Origin: Psococerastis gibbosa
Taxonomy: Eukaryota > Arthropoda > Insecta > Psocodea > Psocidae
Assembly (NCBI GenBank): GCA_963971405.1
Contig: OZ020491.1
Span: 29,997,019 to 30,061,018, forward strand
Length of the DNA stretch: 64,000 bases
Reading direction: 5' to 3'
Shown here: one piece after another, positions 33,250 through 45,265 of the stretch
Position numbering within the stretch: the stretch's first letter is position 1
Layout: each line of letters begins with the position of its first letter
Position numbers and translations under genes: made by a program
The notes under the pieces: model-generated
Databases searched by the model: none
What the model was told of the DNA's origin: nothing
The model's input: only the letters and a program-made list of their open reading frames with translations

Positions 33250-34117
33250 TGGGTACCTAACCTTCACGAGCGGGGGGAAAACGCGGCTTCCAGGCATGTT
33301 TAACATCCCGAATAGAGCAGTTATGAAGTAAGAATCTCTTCTGGTCTAAGGATTTCGTGCCACGACTTTTTTTCTCTAACAGATAATTTTCTTTCCTTCT
33401 TTCTTTATTTATTGTAGTATTATATTATATAAACTAGTAGTATAACACTGACATTAAATTAACGTTGACAGTCAGGCGTAGGTCGAGGGTTCGAATCCCG
33501 CCAATTTCAGTTTTTCAATATCCTCTAATTTCGACTATAGCAGTATATAGCTTTACTTGCTGTATACAACAGCAAATTGTTTTCTTATTAGTAGGGCTCT
33601 ATATTAGACATTTTTTATCCATTACAAGTCTGGTGTATAAGCCAAGCATTGGGCGTTTACCTATTTATTATTAGAAATTTATCGCTGTTTATTTCTTTGC
33701 ATTTAAAAAACGTTCTACCAATTAGGGAAGTGTTTCATAAAAAAATACTAAAACGTGTTTTCGTGTTTTTCAATCTCTTACTTTTCTTAAAAATAATTAC
33801 AATACTTAGCATATAGGAAATATAGGATAAAAAATGGCGGATGGCAATACCCGCGTATATAGTGCCTTACTTTAATAGGTCTATTCATTATTTATCAATG
33901 AAATACCAAAATATCACCTTTCTATAACCCCCATTCATTCCAAAATTAAGAGGCCATTGCCCTTCCAGTCTCATTTGTTTAACTAATGATACAAGAAAGA
34001 AATTTGGAAGGCTTGGAACCGCCAAACGAAATTGTAAGCACGCTGAAAACCACAAGGGTCTAAGTGCCAAGCACATAGAAATTTTATGAACAGTGGGTCT
34101 ACTATGGATGGTGGTTA
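33250..34117. other. No gene; lone B-box-like motif at 33480-33510
   Basis: GGTCGAGGGTTCGAATCCCG at about 33482 looks like a tRNA T-arm, but no other arms are found. It is probably a SINE or tRNA scrap. Confidence 0.45.
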
Positions 34118-34500
34118 TTTTTAATTTTAACCAGGGATTAAAAAAGATAAGTTTACAATGGAAAGTGCTATTAAAAATTGTTCTGTTCACATTTTTAATC
34201 CCATTTTTTTTTAAAACCCCAATTATTAGTTATAGCAGCTTTACACAAGGTGTCCCCATCAACCATAACCCCCCCCCCCCTTCAACCACTGTAAAATTAG
34301 AATCTGAGCAAATCGGTGTACCTCCACAACGCCTTTTTAGGGAGATTCATCTTGAGACGGCGACCAATGTTCGACTTCCGGAAATTTTCTTCGCAACTTT
34401 TCATTTCATTACCCCCGTCCCCCCGAGCCTAAAACCACCCTCCGTTCAAAATGTTACATACAGTATATACTGTATATGTATGTATGCATATCAATTTTAG
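34118..34500. repeat. Two dispersed repeats
   Basis: 34118-34235 is a relative of the AATGGAAAGTGCTATT family. 34330-34500 matches 56610-56760 (AATGTTCGACTT, then AAAACCACCCTCC, then ATACTGTATATA). Confidence 0.6.
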
Positions 34501-34779
34501 GAAACACTCTAACTTCCGTAGATATCATCAGATTTTGATGAAATATTGGTTATCAATACTTTTTACGACAAATCAACGATTTCAAGATGGCGTCCATTCA
34601 CAGCGAAAGCAATGTGATACTCAATTAAAAGTTCGTAGTCGTCACTGTGGTTCGAAATCTGGCTTTGGAGAAAAGCAAAATTATCCCCCATATGTTAGAG
34701 CTAACAGTCATATACTATATTGTATTGTATTACATTCATACCAACAGGAATTACAATTTAATACTATGGTAATACAAAT

Positions 34780-34966
34780 ACCGCAAGCAGGGACGGATCC
34801 AGCCCATTTTGGGGGGGGGGGGTAGCTGAGGGTCAAAATAGGAAAAACTTATGTAGGATCGACTAAATTAGAGCGTAATAACTTAATTTACAATAGATTT
34901 ACCAAGTTTTGGGGGGGCAGCTACCCCCCCTACCCCCCCCCCCCTGTATCCGTCTTTGACCGCAAG
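34780..34966. mobile_element. hAT-like MITE, 171 bp, with perfect 8 bp target duplication
   Basis: Element 34788-34958 begins CAGGGACGGATCCAG and ends GTATCCGTCTTTG, with long G and C runs inside. ACCGCAAG flanks both sides (34780-34787, 34959-34966). Confidence 0.88.
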
Positions 34967-35498
34967 GCAATGGCCCGTGTGCGGTTTGACGTGTTGGTTA
35001 CCTATCTAAACAAATAAAAACATATAAAATGCGTTCAGTATCAAATATTAAAATGCTAAAATAAAAACAAAAACACACAATGTAGACAAGGACTTTTAAA
35101 TCAGAGGAGAGGGGGCGATCGTAGGGGGAATTAAAACGTATAAGTCATATATTGTCATGCAGTCTCGAATTTTGGCACTTAGGTCGTTTTATAATTCCGA
35201 ACCCGTATTTCACACCGTAAAGCTAGACACGAGTCGTGCGCTCTCCAAATTAACACTTGGTCGCCAAATGGCTAAGCAAACAAGTATAAACAAACAACAC
35301 GAGTTTCAAAGACCTGTAAGAAGAGGTTCCTCCGCGGTATAAAATCCCAATTACGTCATTTGAATAAGGAAAATTGGTAATACCTACCATTACAGATACT
35401 AACGGTATTTGAGAAGCATGTGTGCCAAAGGCGATTGGTCACTTGAAACTGTAAATGCAGGAGAGACGAAAAACGTCTAAAATCTAAATGCTTCTACA

Positions 35499-35647
35499 TT
35501 AGGCGCTTATTCTACGTCAATAGTCTATAGTAAATGTGGTATTGACGTGGCAGCAGACATTAAAGACAGTCTAAAAATGTCTGCTACCACGTCAATACCA
35601 CATTTACTATTGTATTGACTATTGACGTAGGTGGAGTAAGCGCCTTA
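35499..35647. mobile_element. Foldback MITE (copy 3), 143 bp, TTA target duplication
   Basis: Element 35502-35644 is a near-perfect hairpin with ends GGCGCTTATTCTAC and GTGGAGTAAGCGCC. It is flanked by TTA on both sides, as in PIF/Harbinger-type elements. Its length equals copy 1 and its centre matches that of copy 1 in opposite orientation, yet most of its arm sequence differs. Confidence 0.87.
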
Positions 35648-35696
35648 TGAGAAGTAATATTTTAATTAATAAAGGTCTTCACAATAAATAAATATT

Positions 35697-36000
35697 GAAT
35701 TTTCTATTCTATTACTAAGCCAACCTAACGACTCGTATCTGTACTTGGTTAAGTCATGTTTTCGCCTGTTTGATTGCCTCAATGGTAAACTTGTCTCAGT
35801 TTGTCTATTATCGCTCGTAGCAAGTGTAGGTTGACATCGAGGACGTATACAAGTTTGCCAATGAAATTATTTATTTTATTTTAATTATTCTGATAAGATA
35901 TTTTATATCATTGGAAAATCATACGGAGGCAATACAAATAATGCCCAAAATCCATGGGGTCGTTGGCATTGGACAAGGGACCTATGGGCCACTACATATT
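35697..36000. repeat. SINE scrap plus repeat R
   Basis: 35697-35729 matches the 3' part of SINE family 1 in minus orientation. 35730-35995 is a full-looking repeat R, starting GACTCGTATCTGTACTTGG and ending in the GGACCTATGGGCCAC region, also at 40763-40985. Confidence 0.6.
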
Positions 36001-36639
36001 GTTTGCATTTTCAATCCCAGTTTAAGATTTAAAAGAACCGGTCCGAGTTTACTCGAACATGCTTTCCAATTTATCAATTAGTAGATAGAGAAAATGAAGA
36101 TGGTGTTACACCGAAACAGCTGTCATTAAAAATTTATGTTGTGGAACTAGGTGCAATTTTGTTTTTTCATATATTAAGTTAATAATAATGTTTCACTTCC
36201 ACGAAGTCACTGAAGAAACTCTCTCATGGATAGAGAAAATGAGTAATTTCATACATGGTAAATAATTTTCCTATGGTTAAATTTCGGATATCTCGGGGGG
36301 GGTTGTCCACCTGACGTCACTGGAGGTAAGATAAATTCTATAAACAGGTCTGACCAACACATTACCACACAGTTATAATGGCAGGGTACGCAATTCATTT
36401 GAACATGAATTTTCTATCATTAAAAAAAAAACTTTTTTGCACAAAACCAAATAGTTTTTTGGGAAGCAACCTGTCCGGTTTCGTTACTCAATTTAACACA
36501 TAGAACATGCCTGAAGATAGAAATCATCGATAGAAAGGTTTCACAGAAAAATTGTTTTTTAGTCATTTTTCATTAAATTTTAGTTATTTTTGTTATATAA
36601 TATGTGAATTTAAAAGAAATCATTGTAGCCGTTTTAGAG

Positions 36640-36950
36640 AAATAATTTTTTTAGATGTTTTTTTTTTTAGTTTTTGAAAATTAAACCCCCCCAAATTGAG
36701 TTGGCCCAAAATACAAAAAGTTATCCCGAGGTATGATTTTTGTGAACCAACATGCTAAATTTCATCAAAATCGACTGAGTAGTTTGCACGGAAATCGATG
36801 GACAGACAGACAGACAGAAAGACAGACATTTCGTAAAAAACACTTTTTTGGGTTCCTGGAACCTCAAAACGCGTAAATCCGTTGAAATCTCGGAATCGAA
36901 AATTTGGGCCATCACAAAGCTTTCCTTATACTACGTATAAATTGGAAAGC
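36640..36950. repeat. Dispersed repeat with GACAGACAGACAGA tract
   Basis: This is the fullest copy of the repeat seen at 30880-30970 and, reversed, 52590-52740. A TTTCATCAAAATCGA motif, a short GACA microsatellite and TGGGTTCCTGGAACCTCA occur in order. Its class is unknown (a LINE 3' UTR is possible). Confidence 0.55.
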
Positions 36951-37389
36951 AAAAATCATTATAGTAGGCCCGCTACAAAAAATTAACCTCTATGGAATAT
37001 TAAATTTATGAGACAAAGAGGGACCAATCAATGAGCATTAAATGGGGCGGGACAACTTTTTACAATTTTTTTTTTCTCCCCCAGGATAATTTGGAAAATT
37101 GAAACAATTACATGAGCTGCGAGTCACGTATTGAATACCATGCGTATAGACTATGCATAGAGTTTTAGACCACCTACGTCGCAAGTCTTGTACCTTCGAG
37201 TATAGAACGAGGGTTTAGGCACACGCTTAATACACGTATTTGAACTAATCGACCGCTGATTGGCTGAGCTATCGTTCAATTGTTATCTAAACCTACTCGC
37301 ACGTGAGCGGAATAAAATTTCGTATCGTTTTGTAAAACTTCTTACTATCATCTTCTGCTGATTTTTTTTACATATTGTAAAATAAATGA

Positions 37390-37680
37390 TATCATATTGG
37401 CCTGCCCTGCCCCATCACGCCAGCCTGAGCGGTCCTGCACTCTCCTTCACCAGTCATCAACGCCAAGGGTCGCCAGATCCACCTCAACGTCGTCCAGCCA
37501 TCACATCCGTGGTCGTCCCACTCGTCTTCTCCCTTGGGGCACCTTGTGTAAGGCTGCTCTTGTTGCCCTATTGTCTGACACTCGTTCCATGTGCCCTAGC
37601 CACCTGTTGCGGGCTCTCTCGATTTCGGCTACTATCGTCGGCTCTTGGTATATCGCGTAGAACTCATCATTTCTACGGAT
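37390..37680 (-). mobile_element. LINE 3' tail fragment
   Basis: The minus strand encodes, in pieces, the same R-LGHV/ATR-AL, GR-R and LGVDDW-type tail as 28110-27840, and the two share long runs of identical bases. It is truncated and frameshifted. Confidence 0.65.
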
Positions 37681-38275
37681 TCGCCACTCTCTCTGTCCCT
37701 ACCTCTCTCCCTGCTTTTGCACTGGTCCATACACCTTTCGGATAATCTTACGTTGGACTTACACCCAGCAGAAAATAATTCCTCTCATGCCGAATTTCAA
37801 AACTCCACTCCAGTCCAGTTCCCTACGCCGAAACCAAAACAGTCGAGACCTGAGCCTGGCGCCAGGGAGCAACAACAGTTAGAGCAAGGCGGTAATCTCG
37901 TAGCCTACGGACTCGGTACCTAGGTATATATAGTATACCTATTCCCCGGGAAAGGGTGCCTACGTCTCTTTGTGCGCACGGCGCGCCGACCTATCATTTT
38001 GGGCCTGGTACCTAGCTACACCCCGGAGGTCTCATCACATACCTAGCCCGTACCTATCCAACTTTAGTCTTCCCACGCCTGTTGCTACACTTTCGGCCTC
38101 ATATATACCTTGACCACTGTCCACGCAATAGACAAATTATCAGCTTAGAAAGAACTCGTATTTATTCCAACATTTGTAAGCAGGTATACTTGGATTTTTT
38201 GCTTTCAAAGTAGCTGAGCTTCTGAGTAATGCCTTATGGTCTCAGAGGCGAAGACGTGAAAATCACTAATCTGTA

Positions 38276-38453
38276 CCTCCTCGGGGTGAAGATGGAAGCG
38301 CGTATTGGCGACTGAACCGAGTCTGAGCCGGAATAAGTGAAAAACAGTCAGTGCAAGGCACTCTTTTTTCCTGGGGTTGGGAAACTACCCCCGAAGGCGG
38401 AGGAACTCCAAAAGCATGCCGAAGGTTAACCACTGCATTACAATTCCTTAGCT
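38276..38453 (+). repeat. Repeat Q, 5' part
   Basis: Shares GGGGTGAAGATGGAAGCGCG and CCGAAGGCGGAGGAACTC with 29826-30115. It is cut at 38453 by the mariner insertion, after which text resembling its continuation resumes. Confidence 0.6.
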
Positions 38454-39233
38454 TACAGTTTGTCCAGAAAGTATGGAGTCTATATTGATGCTAATGGGAT
38501 TGTATACCACGATTTTGTACCTCCTGGCCAGATTGCCAATGCTAAATTTGATAAAGAAGTGCTTTAAAGGCTGAATCACAGAGCCACCCGCGTTCGAAAA
38601 GAGATCCGAGCGTCTTGGAAACAGCATCATGACGATGCGCCGTCTCACACAGCCTTCGTTGTCACCTCCTACTAGACTCGGATTGGTGTCGAAACGATTC
38701 CCCAGCATGAAGACTCCAATGGACCGGTCACCTTTCAAGGATGCTCCCGACCAAGGCCGCGGCTAGGGTGTGGCAAGCCCAACCAGCAGGCAACCGACCA
38801 CAGGGGCGACCTAGGAAGAGATGGTCGGACCAGCTCTTCGAGGATCTGAGAGCCTGCAGCATCCACTTCGGCGTGTGGAGGGAGTTGGCGGAGAATTGCG
38901 CGCTTTGGAGGGGCTTGGTGCGACAGGTGAGAGGTCCTCACGGGCCGATGGAGCCACCTACAGTCCAGACTTAGTCCCGACGGACTTTTTATTTCCTCGA
39001 CTGAAAAGTGAGCTCAAAGGTACTGGGTTCCCTGGAGAACGTCCAAAACGACCTTACTGAACAGTGTTCCGGCAGAGGAGCTCTAGGCAACTTATACAGC
39101 ATGGCAATCTCACTGGCAAAAATGTACTGAAGCGAAAGGGTACTATTTTGAAGAATACTACGTGGTAGTACTTGTAGGTGCAATAAATTTCTAAAAAAAA
39201 ATCAGGCTCACTACTTTTCGGACAAACCCTGTA
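38454..39233 (+). mobile_element. Mariner relic with a LINE tail nested inside
   Basis: Ends CAGTTTGTCCAGAAAGTA (38456) and its imperfect complement near 39205-39231 lie inside TA duplications. Broken + frames give mariner transposase text: GIVYHDFVPPGQ, HHDDAPSHTA, then YSPDLVPTDFLFPRLKSELKG. The N-terminal third is missing. Between HHDDAPSHTA and YSPDL, bases about 38735-38955 encode a foreign LINE tail (GNRPQGRPRKRWSDQLFEDL). Both are dead. Confidence 0.75.
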
Positions 39234-39379
39234 GTCACAGCCTATCTTTTCCTGCTGTAACCATACCATTGGTCATGGCTTCATGGACACGGCAAAATCA
39301 AACCACATGAGAATTTTTCTCTGAATAATCCAAATTATGGCTACATTCAGAAGCCCGTATTCTCTAACATGATGCTTTA

Positions 39380-39965
39380 CAGGGGCTATGAAATCCTGTC
39401 CCACTGCAGCAATGGAGATAGTACTGGACTTCCCACCCCTCCATGTTGCAGTGGAAACTTCAGCCGAAAGGGCACTATTAGGAGCGGGTTAAAAAGGAGT
39501 GGAAGGGCAGTTAAGAGAGACTCAGCCTCTGTGACTACGTCTGACCACTGCCTGGATATGCCAAGCGATAGAATCCATCCAAAATACTGTTTTAGGAGGG
39601 AATTCGAAACTATATTAGGGACAAAGAAAGAATACTGCGAATCAGCAGGAATTCTCAATAGTCACACAATCAAGTGGTTTACTGATGGCTCTAAGCTAGG
39701 ACGTACAAAACCAAGAATGGCCTTGGCGTCTTTGGTCCTAGGGTTAAATATCTGAAGTCTCTTGGGGAAACAACTACAGTCTTGCAGATTCTGCAATGAA
39801 GGAGTGGAGGACCCCAAGTACATCCTCCTTCACTGCGATGCAATCGCACGAAGAAGAGCAGCATGCTCGGGAAGCTTCCAGTTACATGTCAAAGACCTAC
39901 CACTTCTAAATCCCCTCAAGATCCTGGTTCTCCTGAGGGGGATAGTTCTCGAGGAAGAGATGTAG
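39380..39965 (+). mobile_element. LINE RNase H and C-terminal remnant
   Basis: Frameshifted + frames encode FPPLHVAVE, IKWFTDGSKLG (start of an RNase H domain) and CRFCNEGVEDPKYILLHC followed by IARRRAAC, the zinc-like tail of LINE ORF2 proteins. Most of the RNase H is missing. Confidence 0.65.
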
Positions 39966-40084
39966 AAGTGATGTAGATACTTTGTTGTAGGGGCACAATA
40001 GGCCAAATAGGCTTAAGTGCACACAGGTAACACCTGTACCCCAATTAAAAAAAAAACCTGTAGTCATGATCGCATTATGATCGA

Positions 40085-40990
40085 TTTTAGGAAACACTCT
40101 AATTTCCGTAAATATTATCCCACTTTGATGAAACTTGGCACAAAAATTCATCATACAAATGTCTTCATCGAGTTCGTTAACCAGCTAGATCCACTATTTA
40201 GTTACAAGATGGCGGCCGATTGAAACCTTATATAATTCATATCTCAGTTAACATAGGTCGCAGAGGAATGAATTAAAATTTGACTGAAAGCCCGTATTAT
40301 TATCTACAATAATGGTGATTAACACTTTTAACAACAAGTCAACGAATTCAAGAAGTCAAAGTAAAAATGATAAGTATTTTTCTTTTTTTAGTACATACAG
40401 TATGTACATAGCGTAGAGGGAGAGCAGGGTCTGCGGAATCTCCCTACACCTGATCGGCCAAAGCCGAAAGGGATTTTTATTTATTTTTATCATTAATTTA
40501 TAGCCACCCGATCCCATGGGAATATTGCTGCTAAATCCCCCCGGATAAGTATAGTAAATGGAAGATCTAATCAGTCCATTAACAATCGTCCATTGCTCAT
40601 CGCTCCAGATGTTCAGTCAATGAACCGTCTCAATGGATCGCTGTTCCAATGAACCGTAAATCGAATGACAACAGACGAGACGGCGATGATTATCGAATCA
40701 TTTAGAGATCAAATGGAACGGATATTGTGGGAAAGCTAGAGGTTTATGGAATGGGACATCAAGACTCGTATCTGTACTTGGTTAAGTCATGCTTTCGCCT
40801 GTTCCAATGCGTTAATGGTAAGCTTGTAGCCGGTGTAGGTTGACATCGAGAACGTACACCAGTTTGTCAGTGAAATGAAATGAAATTGGGGCCAAAAATT
40901 CATACGGAAACAATACAACTAATGTCCGAAATCCATGGGGACGTTGGCATAGGACAAGGGACCTATGGGCCACATATAAGTAGGCCTGGG
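40085..40990. repeat. Dispersed repeats, including repeat R at 40763-40985
   Basis: 40085-40330 shares AGGAAACACTCTAA and TTTGATGAAA with 34495-34600. 40763-40985 is repeat R. The rest is unassigned. Confidence 0.55.
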
Positions 40991-41339
40991 TCCATAAAAA
41001 CTCATTAAAAAAAATTACAATGGGACATCAAAAAGGCATACGATCACATCTTCTCTTTTTTTCTACTTCAAAATACAGTGAGTTACAATTATTACTGTGT
41101 GTACCCAGCGTTACCGTTTTAGATGTGGCTCACATACTAAATACCTTGTAGGACTTGTATCGTGGGCCCTTTCTAACTAGGGATAACACCGACGTTGTGA
41201 GGGCCCATAATATAATTAAATTGACTTATCTTGAAGACTGAAGGGGCAACCTCCATGTTATATAACCGAAATATAAAAGATAACCGAAACCAGAATTTAG
41301 AAAAATACGGACTTGGCAGGATTTGAACCCATGATCTAT

Positions 41340-41568
41340 AAATAAATAAATAAATAATAATTTCTTGGCCTATTGCTAAGCCAACCTAGCGGAGTTAGGG
41401 CTACAAAGCCCTCTCTTACACTCAACTAGGACAGCCCGGGACCACCTGCTTACTTGCCCTCCGAAGCATGGCCAGAAAATGTAGCAAGTGTGGGACTCAA
41501 ACCAACAACCTTTCGGGTGAAAGTCGAAGTCTGTACCACTACTCTACATGTCCTCTAAGCCTGTTCGG
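41340..41568 (-). mobile_element. tRNA-derived SINE family 1, minus copy
   Basis: Reverse copy of the SINE at 26519 and 44963, with an (AAAT)n tail at its low end and the A/B box head near 41565-41480. A further B-box-like text (GTGTTCGAATCCCACC) lies at about 41596. Confidence 0.8.
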
Positions 41569-41849
41569 GACATCTTCTAGGGCTCTAGGTTGTCGTGTGT
41601 TCGAATCCCACCAAGTCCAGATTTCTCTAAATCTTCTAATCTCAGTAACAATAACAATAAAACCTAGAGTTAACAATAAGCCACTTCGTTACCTGGCAAC
41701 TATTGTTTAGTCAGACTGTGATATTAATACAAACTTCTACTAGAAGCTAAAAAGCCCATCTTTAGTGGTTTAGTGACAATGAAATGGTGCCTATGGGGTG
41801 AAACAGTGAACACATGGAGCTGCAAGTTTGTAAATAAAAGTGTGTTTAC

Positions 41850-41932
41850 CTTTACGACTGTATTTGGAGACTTCGTCGACAGCATGTCTGTGACAGCTGT
41901 CGTGTGTTTTCTTGGAGAAGGGCTGGTGCCAC
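41850..41932 (-). CDS. MICAL-like gene, small linker exon between CH and LIM
   Basis: Acceptor TTTTTTATTACAG and donor GTAAAC bound an 83 bp exon. It supplies two bases to finish the glycine codon begun by the CH exon, then 27 codons (GTSPSPRKHTT...SPNTVVK), ending in phase 0. Both neighbours fit this phase exactly. The peptide is a Ser/Thr/Pro-rich linker without a domain. Its assignment rests on splice signals, phase and location between the CH and LIM exons. Confidence 0.72.
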
Positions 41933-41997
41933 CTGTAATAAAAAAGAAATTATTATAAAAAAAGTCCCATCGAACAAATACCAGCGAGTAGAGAAAT

Positions 41998-42232
41998 AAA
42001 TAAATAAATAAATAAATAAAATAAATAAGGACTTTCCATTGTTTCTATTACTAAGCCAACCTAGCGGAGTTAGGGCTATAAAACCCTCTCTTACACTCAA
42101 CTAGGAAGGCCCGGGACCGCCTGCTTTACATGCCCTCCGAAGCATGGCCAGAAAATGTAGCCAGTGTAGGACTCGAACCAACAACCTTTCGGGTGAAAGT
42201 CAGAGTCCGTACCACTACGCTACATGTCCTGA
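41998..42232 (-). mobile_element. tRNA-derived SINE family 1, minus copy
   Basis: Near full length: (AAAT)n tail at 41998-42030, body, B box in GACTCGAACCAACAACC (about 42171) and head ending at CTACATGTCC. Confidence 0.85.
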
Positions 42233-43503
42233 TAAATCCCAGCAGTGCGCCAGTATTCCCCACGAAAACATTTCTAAGAGTGGTGGGACCGGGCCTGAGC
42301 AAATGGCATTACTGTTTAACACGTTCATGGACAGGACTGTTATTGCAGTCGACCTCATAGTGCATGACTGTTATTATCAGTGGGTCTCCAGCCACTAAAA
42401 AAAGGTTGAAAATTCTATTATGACACTCACTGGGTCTGGTTAATCTTCCACCTATGATGTTCTTATGGTAAAAACAATTGCTATTACATTTCTGTCCTAT
42501 AGTGGGATCATAGACATAGTAAAACTATAGACTCATCGTAAACATTCGGGTTGAAGCCGCTTGACTTCGGCTATTTCCGTAGTATAGGACCAGATTGAGC
42601 CTTTCGCCATTTGATACCATGTTAACATTTTATTTTTTATTGGATTATTTAAAGATTATTTAGAACGGAAAATCATGCCAGCTAACCAGCAATATTTTTA
42701 TGCAGAACTTGGAGTACTTTTAATTTACATTTTAAACAATATTTTTAGCAAAGTTTTCCCTACTTTTAGATAAAAATAAATTTTTTTTTTGCAGATCTTT
42801 CAGTACTTTTAATTTAAATTTTAAACAATATATATAATAAATGTAAATAATAAATATAATTATATATGAAACAACAAAGAAAACATATAATAAAACTATT
42901 AAATTTGAATTTCCCGCCAAAATGCACTTATGAGGGGGCGTGGTCGTGGCTTCAGTCCTCCAGCACGGCCGAAATACGACATGGTGGCTCCATAGTTTTA
43001 TTAGCTCCATGAGTGGGGTATAGCTGTTTGACTGCTATTGCAGCCGTTCCCAAGTAGTAGCAACTGGAAGACTGCAAAAGCTGTCGTGATCGTTAAATTG
43101 CAGAATGTTTGGAATACTGTGATGATCTAATATGTAGAATTATTATACAATACTGTCTAGAGAGATGAGACATTCACTTCCCGCCAAAAAAATAATTCGA
43201 ATTTCACATCCGATATCTCCTCTTATGATGAGCCATTGAAGAGACGTTCACCCCAGACATTTTTGACAGGAGCGAATGGCCCATCCCTGCTTTATAGAGC
43301 TTGTTTTGTTTGTTTTTCCAACGCCTGCTTTCAGTATTTCTGCTTTTAAGTAACCCTGTCAGCCTGGCGGGGGGAGTGACTCTGTTTATTAACTGCAGGC
43401 ACCCTATGGGCAGACTCCTTCACCTCCGGGAGAACGGGAGTTGACTGACAGGGTGGACCTCCTGATTATAGTGGATTCCAAACCACTTGGGAAACTTATT
43501 AAA

Positions 43504-44227
43504 GACACACGCAGTGGCGGCTCGTAGTGTATCAAAATGGTGGGGCAACGAATTGTAATAAAGTAATAGCATATAACTTACCATTACTTGATTATCAAAT
43601 AGATTCTTCGGCATTTCGAAGTGGCAAACAAGTCTATCACTCGCTGTTTACATTTTTGTAATATTTGTTTACATTACAACTGGCCGTTGGGCAGAACCTG
43701 ACTTCCCTAGTCAAAAATTGTACTTTGAAAAATTTTATAATAATCATCACTCATGACAAAATAGTGAAACTCTTCTCAAAAATAACTCTTAAAATTATGA
43801 TTTAAAAAAAAATACTAATATTCAACGATTATTAATACGAAACATTTAAAGTCATTTTTGGGGCGCTGCCCCGCTGCCCATGTATTAATTAATGCATATG
43901 CCAGGAATTGCATTGCAAGGTCCATAAGAGAAAAGTTGTGTACACCTTTTCAATGGTGGGAACGATCTTCTTAACTTTTGCCTGACTCGGTTGCCATGGC
44001 GACCCGGGGCTAAATTGAAAATTGCCCCAAGTTGCCCAGAGCACGCACATAGCATAGCCGAATTGTAGCAGTTGCATTTTTCTCCAGAATCTAGATTAGT
44101 ATATTATTATTTTTTTATTATTGTTATTTGTTATTGTTATTAAAAGAAAATTGCTTTGTTTGCCTGTAAAATTTTGGGAGGGCAGTAGCCCCAGTGCCCT
44201 TATGGACGAGCCGCCACTGGTCACACG
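43504..44227. mobile_element. hAT-like element, 708 bp
   Basis: Element 43512-44219 begins CAGTGGCGGCTCGT and ends ACGAGCCGCCACTG, a perfect 14 bp inverted repeat. Flanks GACACACG and GTCACACG match in 7 of 8 bases. No transposase frame is present, so it is non-autonomous. Confidence 0.85.
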
Positions 44228-44239
44228 ATTGATACGGAG

Positions 44240-44940
44240 GTGACCAGGACTCAACTGACACTCAGACTGACTGATATAGTCGCAGCGCGTTATCATGTCC
44301 CACCATGTTCCCCTGCCAACCCTGTGCACACTACCAAGTTTGCCGCAGTTTGGAACATGCTCTGTTCTGGTGGATTCAACTTGGTATGGCCGTCGGCAAT
44401 CCTATATAGAACTCTTAACTATACCCATTGCAGAATTAAAACAGGTACCATAGCGCGTTACCTTGACAGTTCCATCTGCACAATGACATGATGCGCGGTG
44501 TTATTATTAATCTAATAAGAAGCATAATAGCAAGGCTCTGAGACTGTCCATCTCAAGAGACTCTAAGTCGACCTTTAAGCATTCTTCCCTTCCCTTGACA
44601 CACTTCCGTTCTACGCAGATGAGAAGAAGGAACTTTTACAATACCTCACAGGACCGCTGGAAAAACGTGGGAAAAACTAGCGCAGAAGATAGGCCACCAA
44701 AGAACCTACCCAGATACCAGTCAGTGGCGGAATTTAGGTTAACAACGGGTTATGACTACCTTCAAAAACATCTTCCCCGTATAGGTGTAGCAGCAGAACC
44801 TGTCCTCTGTGCGACAACAGGGAAGAATGGACAGAAAACACCTTAAGACGTGCCCAGTTCTTGTCAGTAGCAGAGGTTTACCAGATTATGTGTCGTATCG
44901 GGCTGCAAGAAAGCTGATGGCGGAAGCCTCATGCTATGGC
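44240..44940 (+). mobile_element. LINE ORF2 C-terminal remnant
   Basis: Broken frames near 44690-44830 give VAEFRLTTGYDYLQKHLPRIG followed by CPLC-like text, a block common to the end of LINE ORF2 proteins. The rest is degraded, so assignment of 44240-44600 is weak. Confidence 0.5.
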
Positions 44941-44962
44941 GTAATTAAAAAAAAAAAAAATA

Positions 44963-45185
44963 CAGGACATTTAGCTTAGTGGTACGGACCCTGACTTTCA
45001 CCCGAAAGGTTGTTGGTTCGAGTCCCACACTGGCTACATTTTCTGGCCATGCTTCGGAGGGCATGTAAAGCAGGCGGTCCCGGGCCTTCCTAGTTGAGTG
45101 TAAGAGAGGGCTTTATAGCCCTAACTCCGCTAGGTTGGCTTAGTAATAGAAACAATAAAAAGTCCTTATTTATTTATTTTATTTT
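44963..45185 (+). mobile_element. tRNA-derived SINE family 1, plus copy
   Basis: Head with A-box-like TAGCTTAGTGGTACGG and B box GGTTCGAGTCCC, full body, and an AT-rich tail (AGTCCTTATTTATTTATTT). The best preserved plus copy in the window. Confidence 0.85.
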
Positions 45186-45265
45186 ACCTTCCACATGAAG
45201 GGAATAGGTCTCCTTACGCCCTTGTTAATTTTTTTTATAAATTCAGAGCAAGCTAGCTGTCAACG

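Larger units (their letters stand above)
25427..41849 (-). other. MICAL-like gene intron, about 16.4 kb
   Basis: Bounded by donor GTAAAC at 41849 and acceptor CAG ending at 25427. It holds LINE tails, SINEs, satellite-like arrays, MITEs and a mariner relic, listed separately. 25430-26450, 30120-31150, 33250-34100 and 35000-35500 hold no gene that I can support. Confidence 0.75.

Noticed and set aside
33465-33510. Candidate tRNA (T-arm GGTCGAGGGTTCGAATCCCG)
   Set aside because: No D-arm, anticodon arm or acceptor stem could be matched upstream.
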